From Stenotrophomonas lactitubi (lineage in GTDB: Bacteria; Pseudomonadota; Gammaproteobacteria; Xanthomonadales; Xanthomonadaceae), in the NCBI RefSeq assembly GCF_002803515.1, contig NZ_PHQX01000001.1:3100001-3164000 (forward strand): a DNA stretch of 64,000 bases. The letters run 5' to 3'. A program made the translations under genes and the position numbers. Shown here in pieces: positions 29,867 through 41,155 of the stretch. Every line of letters starts with the position of its first letter. The first letter of the stretch is position 1. The notes below the pieces were generated by a model. The model was not told the origin of the DNA. It did no database searches and saw only the letters and a program-made list of their open reading frames with translations.

Positions 29867-31585
29867 TTACTTCTTCAGGAAGTTGTCCACCAGCAGATGC
29901 TTGACGTCATCGATGCGGCCGCTCAGCACCGCCTTGGCCGCGTACAGCGCCGTACCCGCCACCTGCTTGGCCTCGATCTGCGGCGGCATCACCAGCTCCG
30001 CGCGACTGGTGTGCACGTCCAGCAGGGCCGGCCCACGCTGGGCCAGGAAATCCTGCACCGCTTCCTCCAGATCCTCGCTGCGGGTCACCGTGCGGCCGTG
30101 GAAGCCGATCACCTCGGCCAACCGCCCGAAGTCCGGATTCTTCAGGTCGGTGTAGTTGTCCAGCAGGCCCTCCACCTTCTGCTCCAGCTCGACGAAGTTC
30201 AGCGAGCCGTTGTTGAACACCACCACCTTGATCGGAAGATTTTCCTGCACCGCCGTCAGCAGATCGCCCAGCAGCATCGCCAGCCCGCCATCGCCGGACA
30301 ACGAAATGACCTGCCTTCCCGGAAATGCCTTCTGCAGACCCAGCGCCTGCGGCATCGCGTTGGCCATCGTGCCGTGCAGCAGGCTGGTCAACGTGCGGCG
30401 CCGGCCGTTCACCCGGATGTGGCGCAGCACCCACACCATCGGCGAGCCACCGTCCGCGGTGAACAGTGCGTCGTCGGTAGCGTATTTGGACAGCAGCGCG
30501 GTCAGGTGCTGCGGATGGATCAGCTCGCCTTCACCCGGCTGCTCCTCCTGCTCGCGCTTCTTCAGCGCCTTGTCGCGATGCTCGATGCATTCGTCCAGGA
30601 AGCTACTGTCTTCGCGAGGAGGCAGCAGCGGCAGCAGCGCATCCAGCGTCGGCGCGATATCACCGACCACGCCCAGGTTCACCGGGTGACGACGACCGAG
30701 GTGGCTGCCGTCGCGGTCGACCTGGATGATCGTGGCCTTGTCAGGATAGAACTGGCCCCAGGCGAAATCCGCGCCGAGCAGCAGCAGCGTGTCGCACTCC
30801 ATCAACGTATGGAATCCGGATTCGATGCCGAAAACACCGGTCATGCCCATGTTGTACGGGTTGTCCGGTTCGACGAAGTCCTTCGCACGCGACGTGTGCG
30901 CCACCGGTGCCTGCAGGCGCCGCGCCAGTTCCAGCAGCTGCGTATGCGCGCCCTGGCAACCGGCGCCGGCATAGATGCCGATACGCTTGCCCTGCCCCAG
31001 CAGTTCGGCAATCTGCTGCAGTTCGCTATCGGATGGGCGCAGCACCGGCTGGGTGTAATGCACCGAGAACGGCACATCGTGCTTCACTTCCGCTTCGCTG
31101 ATGTCGGCCGGCAGGATCACCACCGCCACGCCGCGACGGCTGATCGCCGCCTGGCAGGCCAGCGCCACCACGCGGCGTGCCTGCGCCGGGCTGTGCACCT
31201 GCTCGCAGAACACCGTGCAGCTGCCATACACCGCCTTGAAATCCACTTCCTGCGGGAACTCCATGCCGAGTTCGCTGGTGACCACCTGGCTGGCGATCAA
31301 CACCATCGGTGCACGGTTGCGGTTGCTCTCGAAGATGCCGTTGATGAAGTGCAGGCCACCAGGCCCGCACGAGCCCGCGCAGGCGGTCAGCTGGCCACTG
31401 ATCAATGAATCGGCACCGGCCGCGAACGCGGCGACCTCTTCATGGCGCACATGCACCCACTCGATTTCACTGCGATGCAGTGCGTCGGTGACATGGTTCA
31501 GGGTGTCGCCGACGATGCCATAACAACGGCGGACGCCCGCCTGCTGCAATGTATCGACGACGATCTCGGCAACGCGCTTGCTCAT
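29867..31585 (-). CDS. poxB: Pyruvate dehydrogenase (quinone), PoxB-type
   Basis: ThDP- and FAD-dependent enzyme that decarboxylates pyruvate to acetate and CO2 and passes electrons to quinone at the inner membrane. 572 residues, the size of E. coli PoxB. Starts MSKRVAEIVVDTLQQAGVRR; the catalytic Glu region is WVHVRHEEVAAFAAGAD near residue 45; the ThDP/Mg2+ motif is SGDGGLAMLLGDLLTAVQENLP near residue 427-448. The C-terminus (residues ~540-572) could serve as the lipid-activated tail known from PoxB. Single gene; repeat-rich gap downstream. Confidence 0.9.
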   Translation of the reverse strand: MSKRVAEIVVDTLQQAGVRRCYGIVGDTLNHVTDALHRSEIEWVHVRHEEVAAFAAGADSLISGQLTACAGSCGPGGLHFINGIFESNRNRAPMVLIASQVVTSELGMEFPQEVDFKAVYGSCTVFCEQVHSPAQARRVVALACQAAISRRGVAVVILPADISEAEVKHDVPFSVHYTQPVLRPSDSELQQIAELLGQGKRIGIYAGAGCQGAHTQLLELARRLQAPVAHTSRAKDFVEPDNPYNMGMTGVFGIESGFHTLMECDTLLLLGADFAWGQFYPDKATIIQVDRDGSHLGRRHPVNLGVVGDIAPTLDALLPLLPPREDSSFLDECIEHRDKALKKREQEEQPGEGELIHPQHLTALLSKYATDDALFTADGGSPMVWVLRHIRVNGRRRTLTSLLHGTMANAMPQALGLQKAFPGRQVISLSGDGGLAMLLGDLLTAVQENLPIKVVVFNNGSLNFVELEQKVEGLLDNYTDLKNPDFGRLAEVIGFHGRTVTRSEDLEEAVQDFLAQRGPALLDVHTSRAELVMPPQIEAKQVAGTALYAAKAVLSGRIDDVKHLLVDNFLKK

Positions 31586-31694
31586 GGTGCTGCAGCCTGG
31601 TTCGGGGGAAACCCGAGGCTAGACCCGGTGAAGTGATGCTCCCGTGGGCAAGAGGCCGATCGCCTTGTTGTGCAAACTCCGGGCAGCGCTGCCG

Positions 31695-32555
31695 TCAATC
31701 GTTGACGTTGATCCAGCCCTCGATCGCGCCCTGTTTCGGAGTGCGGTAACGCAGCTTCACCCAACCATCCTGCTCATCCAGCATCTCCACGCGATCGCCC
31801 TGTACCAGGTAGCGCTTGGTGCTTGATGCGCCGGGCCGGTCGAACAGGAACAGGCGCGCAGGCAGCACGGTGGCATCCAGGCCCCGCAGCGGTGCGCCGC
31901 TGGCGGGTGCACCCAATCCGTCACCAATGGCGCTTTCCAGCACCTTGCCGGCGGGATCATAGGTGCGCCACACCGCCAGCGGGCCTTGGCTTTCGGTCTC
32001 TTCCCAGTGCAGCGCCCGGTTGAGCGTATCGCCCAGCATCAGCACATTCTCACCCCGATACAGATAGAGCTGCGGGCCGTTGAAGCGATACACGTCGGTG
32101 TACCACATCGGCCCGCTGCGGCAACTGGCAGTCAGCGTGCGCGTGGCGGCATCGGCAGTGAGGCCCATCAGCTCACCGCACTGATCGTGTCCATGAGTCA
32201 CCGCCTTCAGCGCGCGGAATTCACCACTGCCCGCGTCGAAGCGATAGACCGCAACAGCCTCATTGACCATGCCCACCGCTGCGCGCACGACCAGTTCAGG
32301 GTGTCCATCGAAATCGAGGTCTTCTGCGCTCAGGCGCGAATTGCCATCGGCGTCCGGCGCGCCAGGCAATCGCTGGCGCTTCCCTGCCGGCTGCAGCAGC
32401 ACGGCAAGCATGCCGTCCTCCTGCACCTCGGCCGACACCTGCACGCCCGCTGCCGGCGAGAACCGCAGCGGGCTCCGGTCCTCATCCTGCGCCCGCGCCA
32501 CGGGCACCAACACGCCGGCAAGCATCGCACCCAACAACACATCCCTGGGTTTCAT
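31695..32555 (-). CDS. Exported protein with C-terminal SH3-like region
   Basis: 286-residue protein from the ATG at 32555 (MKPRDVLLGAMLAG), with AGGGA 7 nt upstream. Sec signal peptide ending VARAQ. A DxDG-type segment (AEDLDFDGHPELVV) near residue 95 resembles calcium-binding FG-GAP or XAC2610-type proteins; the last ~55 residues (LVQGDRVEMLDEQDGWVKLRY) look like a bacterial SH3 domain ending in GWINVND. XAC2610 relatives include lysozyme-inhibitor-like folds, but the link is tentative. Unknown function. Confidence 0.68.
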   Translation of the reverse strand: MKPRDVLLGAMLAGVLVPVARAQDEDRSPLRFSPAAGVQVSAEVQEDGMLAVLLQPAGKRQRLPGAPDADGNSRLSAEDLDFDGHPELVVRAAVGMVNEAVAVYRFDAGSGEFRALKAVTHGHDQCGELMGLTADAATRTLTASCRSGPMWYTDVYRFNGPQLYLYRGENVLMLGDTLNRALHWEETESQGPLAVWRTYDPAGKVLESAIGDGLGAPASGAPLRGLDATVLPARLFLFDRPGASSTKRYLVQGDRVEMLDEQDGWVKLRYRTPKQGAIEGWINVND

Positions 32556-32591
32556 CGTCATTCCCTGCAGCGCCACTATGGCGCCTCTGGG

Positions 32592-33068
32592 TCAGAACGA
32601 TACGTCAACCGGCTGCCGCGACCACAGCACCGACTGGTGCTTGGTCTGCTGCTTCCACGCCAGCCGGATCGCTTCGATGTCGGCACGGCGCTGCGGGCTG
32701 TCCTCGTGCAGCACCACCAGCACCTTGGTGCGCAGGCGGTTGGGCGTGGCATCGCCGCGGAACAGCCACTGGCCGTAGGCATCGAACACAGTCAGCCCAT
32801 CCGGGAAGCGCGGTGTCACTTCCTTGTCCAGGAAAGCGCGCCACTGCGCATCGCTGATGGTGTCGGCCTGCGGGCGGTCACCGGCGCCCTGCTCCTCGCC
32901 CACACCGAAGTACAGCTCGCTGCGCACCCAGCCGTGGCCGCTGGACGGACGCGCGGCGTCGCCCTGCAGGTCGGCGGTGGTGGCATAGGCGCTGGGCGCC
33001 TTGGAAGACAGGCTGGCGCAGCCACTGGTTGCCAGCAGCACGGCGAAGACAAGGCCAAGGTGTTTCAT
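32592..33068 (-). CDS. DUF3574-type lipoprotein
   Basis: 158-residue protein from the ATG at 33068 (MKHLGLVFAVLLA). Lipobox TSGC puts the lipid-modified Cys at about residue 17. The mature part (WVRSELYFGVGEE; FLDKEVTPRFPDGLTVFDAYGQW; KVLVVLHED) matches the DUF3574 family as I know it. GGAG about 12 nt upstream. A longer frame up to 33836 overlaps the TonB receptor and is not real. Function unknown. Confidence 0.82.
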   Translation of the reverse strand: MKHLGLVFAVLLATSGCASLSSKAPSAYATTADLQGDAARPSSGHGWVRSELYFGVGEEQGAGDRPQADTISDAQWRAFLDKEVTPRFPDGLTVFDAYGQWLFRGDATPNRLRTKVLVVLHEDSPQRRADIEAIRLAWKQQTKHQSVLWSRQPVDVSF

Positions 33069-33224
33069 CGGGAACAGCACTCCGGGAAGGGGAAAAAGCA
33101 CGACGAAGGGGCACGGAGGGTACACCTGCGCCTCGGTTGCGGCTGCAACCAATGGCCTCATGCCGGCAGGGCATGAAGTGATGCGATGGGAGCCGGGGCT
33201 TGCATCGCACCACCTCCTCACGCC

Positions 33225-33258
33225 AAGATAATATATCGCTTCATCCGGATGGATGTAA
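33225..33258 (+). promoter_or_regulatory. AT-rich palindromic control site upstream of the second TonB receptor
   Basis: An AT-rich tract (AAGATAATATATCG) leads into a perfect 10 bp palindrome CATCCGGATG at 33242-33251 with a partial repeat GGATG after it, 50-80 bp before the receptor start. Promoter or operator by position; the regulator is unknown. Confidence 0.4.
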
Positions 33259-33306
33259 GTGAAACTATCTCCCCCCCTTCCCCACGTCGTTGCTGCTGGA
33301 GTCCGC

Positions 33307-35739
<2,433 letters not shown>

Positions 35740-35753
35740 TTGCTGCGAACGGC

Positions 35754-35826
35754 GTGCCGACCAACGGTCGGCACCCACCGGGACGCCATTGATCGCTGCG
35801 GGTGGGTGCGGACCGTTGGTCCGCAC
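35754..35826. repeat. Two related hairpins with compensating stems
   Basis: GTGCCGACC-AAC-GGTCGGCAC at 35754-35774 and GTGCGGACC-GTT-GGTCCGCAC at 35806-35826. The fifth base pair is C-G in one and G-C in the other. ACCCACC and GGTGGGT between them also pair. Sits after the TonB receptor and could terminate it. Confidence 0.65.
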
Positions 35827-35895
35827 CAGCCGGCGCTACCAGCCGTAGCCTGACCTCGACCCCACGTACACGCTGGCGCTGGCATGGTGGTCGCC

Positions 35896-36654
35896 ATGGC
35901 TGAACCGCTCCCCCTGCGTCCGCCACCTCCATTGCTGGACGACGCCTGTGCGTTGTTCCTCGATGTGGATGGCACCCTGATCGAATTCGCTGCACGCCCC
36001 GACGCCGTGCAGCTTCTCCCCGATGTGCGTGAAGCCATCGGCCGCATCAGTGATCGACTGGAAGGTGCCGTGGCACTGGTCAGTGGTCGCCCGCTTGAAC
36101 AGCTGGACCAGTTGTTCGCGCCGCTCAAGCTTCCCGCCGCGGGCCTGCATGGCCACGAGCTGCGTGCACAGGACGGGCACGTGATACGCGATGAGCATGG
36201 CGACGACACCGCCGACTGGCTGCATGCCCTTCATCAACAAGCCATGCGTTTCGCCCATGGCCACCCCGGCGTACTGGTCGAGAACAAGGGCGTAGGCCTG
36301 GCCCTGCACTGGCGTGGCGCGCCGCATGCAGCCAACGACGTGCGTGCCTTCGCCGACCGCCACATCCGCGGCCGCGCCAGCTACCGCCTGCAGCCCGGCG
36401 ACCATGTCGTTGAATTCGTTCCGGTGGCTACCAACAAGGGCCGGGCCGTACGTCGGCTGATGCAGTACCTGCCGTTCCGTGGGCGTCTGCCGGTGTTCCT
36501 CGGTGATGACCTGACCGATGAATTCGGCTTCGATGCAGCCAACGGCCTGCATGGCTGGAGCGTGTTGATCGGTGAACGTGAACCCAGCGCGGCGGTGTTC
36601 GCGCTGCCCGACATACGCAGCGTGCACGCCTGGCTGCGTGAGAATGCGTATTGA
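35896..36654 (+). CDS. otsB: Trehalose-6-phosphate phosphatase
   Basis: HAD-superfamily phosphatase making trehalose from trehalose 6-phosphate. 252 residues from the ATG at 35896 (MAEPLPLRPP); an in-frame ATG at 35884 is the alternative. HAD motif I is DVDGTLIEF near residue 24, motif II is in LVSGRPLEQL, motif III/IV in GDDLTDEFGFD near residue 203. First gene of otsB-GH15-otsA. Its stop TGA overlaps a possible TTG start of the next gene. Confidence 0.94.
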   Translation: MAEPLPLRPPPPLLDDACALFLDVDGTLIEFAARPDAVQLLPDVREAIGRISDRLEGAVALVSGRPLEQLDQLFAPLKLPAAGLHGHELRAQDGHVIRDEHGDDTADWLHALHQQAMRFAHGHPGVLVENKGVGLALHWRGAPHAANDVRAFADRHIRGRASYRLQPGDHVVEFVPVATNKGRAVRRLMQYLPFRGRLPVFLGDDLTDEFGFDAANGLHGWSVLIGEREPSAAVFALPDIRSVHAWLRENAY

Positions 36655-36680
36655 CCCCGGCCCCCACGGCCGCAACCGAG

Positions 36681-38474
36681 ATGTACCGCGTGATGACCCA
36701 ACCCGATCTTGATCTGGGCGTGGTCGGCAACGGCAGCTTCGGCGCCCTGGTCGACAAACACGCCCGTGTTGTCTGGAGTTGCCTGCCGACCTTCGACGGC
36801 GACCCGACCTTCTGTGCCCTGCTCAGCCCCAACCAGCAGACCGGCGGCGACTTCGCCATCGAGCTGGAGGACTTCGCCGACAGCGAACAGGAATACCTCA
36901 CCAACACCGCGATCCTGCGCACCGTGCTGCGCGATGCGCATGGCGGCGCGCTGGAAATCCTAGATTTCGCCCCGCGCTGGCGCCAGAACGATCGTTTCTA
37001 CCGGCCGGTCAGCCTGATCCGCCAGGTGCGTCCGTTGTCCGGCAGCCCGCGCATTGTCATCCGTGCGCGCCCACTGGCCGACTGGGGCGCGCGCGTGCCC
37101 GAGTCCACCTGGGGCAGCAACCACGTGCGCTGGATCCTGCCCGAGCATGTGCTGCGCCTGACCACCGACGTACCTGTGCGCTTCGTGCGTGATGGCATGC
37201 CGTTCGTGCTCAACCATCCCATCCACCTGATCCTGGGCGTGGATGAATCGCTCAACCGTTCCATCAGCGGCTACGTGCAGGAAGCCTTCCAGCGCACGCG
37301 CGACTACTGGCGCGAATGGGTGCGCTACCTGTCCATTCCGCTGGAATGGCAGGACGCGGTGATCCGCAGTGCGATCACCCTCAAGCTCTGCCAGTACGAG
37401 GACAGCGGCGCGATCATCGCGGCGATGACCACCTCGATTCCGGAGGCACCCGGCAGCGTGCGCAACTGGGACTACCGCTACTGCTGGCTGCGCGACGCCG
37501 CCTTCGTGGTGCGCGCGCTGAACCGTCTGGGCGCCACCCGCACGATGGAGCAGTTCTTGGGCTACATCTTCAATCTGGCCACCACCGACGGCACCCTGCA
37601 GCCGCTGTATGGCATCGGCTTCGAAGCCAAGCTGGACGAGGATGAAGTACCCAGCCTGTCCGGCTACCGCGGCATGGGCCCGGTGCGGCGCGGCAACCTG
37701 GCCTGGGTGCAGCGCCAGCACGATGTCTACGGCAGCGTGGTGCTGGCCTCCACCCAGCTGTTCTTCGACCGCCGCCTGCAGGATCCGGGTGACAGCCATA
37801 CCTTCGCACGGCTGGAACCGCTGGGTGAACAGGCCTTCGCACTGCACGACGTGCCCGACGCCGGCCTGTGGGAATTCCGCGGCCGCACCGAAGTGCACAC
37901 CTACACCAGCGCGATGTGCTGGGCGGCGTGCGATCGCCTGTGCAAGATCGCCGTGCGCCTGAAGCGTGATGACCGCGCGCAGTACTGGCGCGAACGTGCC
38001 GACACCATCCACGCACGCATCATGGAAAAAGCCTGGAGCGAGGAGCTCGGCCACTTCACCGATACCTTCGATGGCCATCGACTGGATGCCTCGTTGCTGC
38101 TGCTGGCCGACATCGGCTTCATCGACGCCAACGACGCACGCTTCGTCGCCACCGTCGAGGCCATCGGCCGTGACCTCAAGCATGGCAACGCGCTGTACCG
38201 CTACATCGCACCGGATGATTTCGGCGAGCCGGAAACCAGCTTCACCATCTGCACGTTCTGGTACATCGATGCGCTCGCTGCGATCGGCCGCATGGATGAA
38301 GCGCGTGAGATGTTCGAAGCGCTGCTGCAGCAACGCAATCATCTGGGCCTGCTGTCGGAGGACCTTGCCTTCGACGGTGGTGAAGCCTGGGGCAACTTCC
38401 CGCAGACCTACTCGCATGTCGGCCTGATCACCGCGGCCATGCGCCTGTCGCGTTCCTGGCAGGAGGCCTCGTGA
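36681..38474 (+). CDS. Glycoside hydrolase family 15 protein
   Basis: Inverting alpha-glucosidase of the GH15 (glucoamylase/trehalase) fold, about 597 residues from the ATG at 36681; ATG 36693 (MTQPDLDLGVVGNG) and a TTG at 36651 overlapping the otsB stop are alternatives. The (alpha/alpha)6 region has GSVRNWDYRYCWLRDA near residue 265, with the likely catalytic acid region later (FLLCTFW-like FTICTFWYIDALA). No signal peptide, so cytoplasmic. Placed between otsB and otsA and overlapping otsA by 4 nt, it could be a trehalase (GH15 trehalases exist) or a glucoamylase on related glucans. Confidence 0.88.
   Translation: MYRVMTQPDLDLGVVGNGSFGALVDKHARVVWSCLPTFDGDPTFCALLSPNQQTGGDFAIELEDFADSEQEYLTNTAILRTVLRDAHGGALEILDFAPRWRQNDRFYRPVSLIRQVRPLSGSPRIVIRARPLADWGARVPESTWGSNHVRWILPEHVLRLTTDVPVRFVRDGMPFVLNHPIHLILGVDESLNRSISGYVQEAFQRTRDYWREWVRYLSIPLEWQDAVIRSAITLKLCQYEDSGAIIAAMTTSIPEAPGSVRNWDYRYCWLRDAAFVVRALNRLGATRTMEQFLGYIFNLATTDGTLQPLYGIGFEAKLDEDEVPSLSGYRGMGPVRRGNLAWVQRQHDVYGSVVLASTQLFFDRRLQDPGDSHTFARLEPLGEQAFALHDVPDAGLWEFRGRTEVHTYTSAMCWAACDRLCKIAVRLKRDDRAQYWRERADTIHARIMEKAWSEELGHFTDTFDGHRLDASLLLLADIGFIDANDARFVATVEAIGRDLKHGNALYRYIAPDDFGEPETSFTICTFWYIDALAAIGRMDEAREMFEALLQQRNHLGLLSEDLAFDGGEAWGNFPQTYSHVGLITAAMRLSRSWQEAS
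38461..38466 (+). promoter_or_regulatory. Ribosome binding site of otsA inside the GH15 gene
   Basis: A perfect AGGAGG, 4 nt before the GTG start of otsA at 38471, embedded in the last codons of the GH15 gene. It supports the GTG start and translational coupling. Confidence 0.8.
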
Positions 38475-39835
38475 GCCGTCTTGTCATCGTTTCCAACCGC
38501 GTGGCCGTCCCCGGTGAAAACCGCGCCGGTGGCCTCGCCGTGGGCCTGCTGGCGGCATTGAAAGAACGCGGCGGGCTGTGGTTCGGCTGGAGCGGCAAAA
38601 GCGTGCGCGAGGCCAGTGGCGCGCTGCACGAACAGCGCGATGGTGACATCCAGTACGTCACCATGGACCTGGCCAAGCGCGATGTGGACGGCTACTACAA
38701 CGGCTTTGCCAACCGCACCCTGTGGCCCCTGCTGCACTTCCGCCTGGACCTGGTCGACTACGACCGCGGCACCCGCGAGACCTACCACAGGGTCAACGCA
38801 CTGTTCGCCGACAAGCTGGCGCCGCTGCTGCGCGAAGACGACATCGTCTGGATCCACGATTACCACCTGATTCCGCTCGGCGCGATGCTGCGCGAGCGCG
38901 GCATCGGCTGCCGCATCGGCTTCTTCCTGCACATCCCGATGCCCTCGGCCGACCTGCTGCAGGCCATGCCCGACCATCTGCGGCTGTTCTCGGCGCTGTA
39001 TGCCTACGACCTGGTCGGCTTCCAGACCCAGCGCGATGCCGATCGCTTCCAGACCTACCTGCGCCTGTTCGGCGGCGGTCGGGTGCTCGACAACGGCAAC
39101 CTTGAAGCGCCCGGTGGACGCCACTTCCGCGCCGCGGCGTTCCCGATCGGCATCGACACCGAGCTGATCGCCCGCCAGGCCAGCACCGCCGCCAGCAAGG
39201 CGGCAGTGAAGAACCTGCGCAGCAGCCTGCGCGACCGCCAGCTCGCCATCGGCGTGGACCGCCTGGACTACTCCAAGGGGCTGCCCGAGCGTTTCCTCGG
39301 CTTCGAACGCTACCTGCAGCGCCATCCCGACCAGCGCGGCTCGCTCACCTACCTGCAGATCGCGCCGGTCTCGCGCGGCGATGTCACCGAGTACCGGCAA
39401 CTGCGCAGCCAGCTGGAGCAGATCGCCGGCCACATCAACGGTGGCCACGCCGAGCCCGACTGGACCCCGCTGCGCTACGTCAACCAGAACTTCACCCACG
39501 CCACCCTGACCGGTTTCTACCGCGCCGCCGCTGTCGGCCTGGTCACCCCGTTGCGCGATGGCATGAACCTGGTCGCCAAGGAATACGTGGCATCGCAGGA
39601 CCCGGAAGATCCCGGTGTACTGGTGCTGTCCCTGCTGGCCGGCGCCGCCGATGAACTGAAGCAGGCACTGCTGGTCAACCCGCACGATCTGGATGGTGTG
39701 GCCGATGCCATTGCCACCGCCGCCACGATGTCACTGCGCAGGCGCCAGGAACGCTGGCACGCGATGATGGAACATCTGCGCACGTACGACATCAACCACT
39801 GGCGCCGCAGCTACCTCGAGGCGCTGGAGGGCTGA
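38471..39835 (+). CDS. otsA: Trehalose-6-phosphate synthase
   Basis: GT20 glycosyltransferase that joins UDP-glucose (or another NDP-glucose) and glucose 6-phosphate to trehalose 6-phosphate. 454 residues, GTG start at 38471. Starts [14 protein letters not shown]; the [10 protein letters not shown] segment near residue 130 and [10 protein letters not shown] near 155 are typical; the nucleotide-binding part has [15 protein letters not shown] near residue 257 and [16 protein letters not shown] near 360. Overlaps the GH15 gene by GTGA. Trehalose made here usually protects against osmotic and desiccation stress. Confidence 0.96.
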   Translation: MSRLVIVSNRVAVPGENRAGGLAVGLLAALKERGGLWFGWSGKSVREASGALHEQRDGDIQYVTMDLAKRDVDGYYNGFANRTLWPLLHFRLDLVDYDRGTRETYHRVNALFADKLAPLLREDDIVWIHDYHLIPLGAMLRERGIGCRIGFFLHIPMPSADLLQAMPDHLRLFSALYAYDLVGFQTQRDADRFQTYLRLFGGGRVLDNGNLEAPGGRHFRAAAFPIGIDTELIARQASTAASKAAVKNLRSSLRDRQLAIGVDRLDYSKGLPERFLGFERYLQRHPDQRGSLTYLQIAPVSRGDVTEYRQLRSQLEQIAGHINGGHAEPDWTPLRYVNQNFTHATLTGFYRAAAVGLVTPLRDGMNLVAKEYVASQDPEDPGVLVLSLLAGAADELKQALLVNPHDLDGVADAIATAATMSLRRRQERWHAMMEHLRTYDINHWRRSYLEALEG

Positions 39836-39848
39836 GGCAAGAGCTCCT

Positions 39849-39950
39849 GTAGAGCCGAGCCATGCTCGGCTGGCTCTTCCGTAGAGTCGAGCGGAGCAAT
39901 CGAGCATGGCTTGACTCTACAAAAGCCAGCCGAGCATGGCTCGGCTCTAC
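39849..39950. repeat. Compound inverted repeat of GTAGAG units
   Basis: An outer pair (GTAGAGCCGAGCC... at 39849 and its inverse ending GGCTCTAC at 39950) encloses an inner pair (GTAGAGTCGAG at 39881 and its inverse ending CTCTAC at 39920). Nested SMAG-like units between convergent genes. Confidence 0.75.
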
Positions 39951-39962
39951 AACAACAGGCGA

Positions 39963-40388
39963 TCAATCGAGGAAGCGCGCGGCCTGTGCCGGCGTCGGCA
40001 GGAAGCAGGCGTCATGCCGCCCGAACCAGCGATAGCGGTTGCGTGCCAGCACGCGGTACGCACCATCGCGCCAGCGCCGTGGCAGCACGCGCAGCACGCC
40101 CGCCAGGCGCCAAGCACCGCCCAGTGCGTCCAGAACGCGCAGGATCGCATCGGTATCGGTCCACGCGCCCTGCCCGTCCAGCAGCAGGAACGACGTCGGG
40201 TCGTGCGCGTCCAGGCCGTGCGCCCGCAACAGCGCGCTGCCCTGCGCGCCCTGCATTGCCGCGAAGCGAAAGCGCTCCTGCCGGTCGAACCGCAGCAGGA
40301 AACGCACCCAGCGGCTGCACAACGCGCAGACGCCGTCGAAGACGATCACACCGCCAGGTTCTGCCCCCGCAACGCGATCGCCCCGCAT
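39963..40388 (-). CDS. DCC-family thiol-disulfide oxidoreductase-like protein
   Basis: 141-residue protein from the ATG at 40388 (MRGDRVAGAEPG), which overlaps the pgeF stop by one base (TGATG). DUF393/DCC family: the name-giving motif appears as FDGVCALCSRWVRF, with a CxxC pair near residues 22-25, and RYRWFGR near the end. Role in redox chemistry is by family name only. Likely in one transcript with pgeF and rluD. Confidence 0.85.
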   Translation of the reverse strand: MRGDRVAGAEPGGVIVFDGVCALCSRWVRFLLRFDRQERFRFAAMQGAQGSALLRAHGLDAHDPTSFLLLDGQGAWTDTDAILRVLDALGGAWRLAGVLRVLPRRWRDGAYRVLARNRYRWFGRHDACFLPTPAQAARFLD

Positions 40389-41155
40389 CAGTCCATCCAC
40401 ACCAGCGTCGCCATCCGGCCGGTACGGCGGTCGCGGCGATGCGAGTACAGGTCCGCATCCGCCATGGTCGAGACCGTGCCGCCGTGGATGTTGCCCAGGC
40501 CCATGCCCGCCGCCTGCAGGCGCTGTCGCGCCAGCGCGAACAGATCCACCTTCCAGTGGCCGGGCCGGGTCGCCATGAAGGCCGAAGCAGCGGCCGCGTC
40601 ATGGCCGACGAAGGCGTGGTACACCTCTTCGCCGATCTCGTAATCAGCCGGTCCCGCTGCCGGGCCCAGCCACGCGCGCAGCTGTGCCGGCGGCGTCTGC
40701 ATGGCGGCCACAGTGGCCTCCAGCATGCCGTCGGCCAGTCCACGCCAACCGGCATGGGCAGCGCCCACCTCGCTGCCATCGACGGCGGCGAACACCACCG
40801 GCAGGCAGTCCGCAGTGAGGATCGCCAGCACCACGCCCGGTACCGAGGTCACCGCGGCATCGGCCACCGGCTCGCTGGCTCCCTCCACCGGCGGCGCGCC
40901 AAAGCGCAGCACGGTGCTGCTGTGTACCTGGCGCAGCCAATGCGGCGCCGATGGCAACGCCAGCCCCTGCTGCAGCAACTGCCGGTTGTGCTCAACGTTG
41001 GCCGGCGTGTCACCGTCGGCCGCGTGCCGGTTGCCCAGGTTGAACTGGGCGAACGGCTCCGGCGAGGCGCCCGCGCCGTGCCGGCGCGTGGTCAGCGCAT
41101 GCACACCCGGGGGCGTCGGCCAATCGGCCTGCAGCAGCGGCAGCGCGGTATTCAT
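40388..41155 (-). CDS. pgeF: Peptidoglycan editing factor PgeF (YfiH/laccase-domain)
   Basis: 255-residue cytosolic enzyme of the DUF152/multicopper-polyphenol-oxidase-like family. In E. coli the family member removes wrongly built muropeptide precursors (L-Ser instead of L-Ala). Visible metal/active-site segments are RQVHSSTV near residue 80, LTADCLPVVFA near 113 and AHAGWRGLADG near 133. Its ATG touches the stop of rluD (shared base), a common rluD-pgeF pairing. Confidence 0.92.
   Translation of the reverse strand: MNTALPLLQADWPTPPGVHALTTRRHGAGASPEPFAQFNLGNRHAADGDTPANVEHNRQLLQQGLALPSAPHWLRQVHSSTVLRFGAPPVEGASEPVADAAVTSVPGVVLAILTADCLPVVFAAVDGSEVGAAHAGWRGLADGMLEATVAAMQTPPAQLRAWLGPAAGPADYEIGEEVYHAFVGHDAAAASAFMATRPGHWKVDLFALARQRLQAAGMGLGNIHGGTVSTMADADLYSHRRDRRTGRMATLVWMD

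Noticed and set aside
29567..31408. Long plus-strand frame from the repeat region into poxB
   Set aside because: Its start lies in repeats and most of it is antisense to poxB.
33069..33306. Cobalamin riboswitch upstream of the second TonB receptor
   Set aside because: I looked for the B12-box and the conserved core because such receptors often have one; several small hairpins are present but not the conserved segments.
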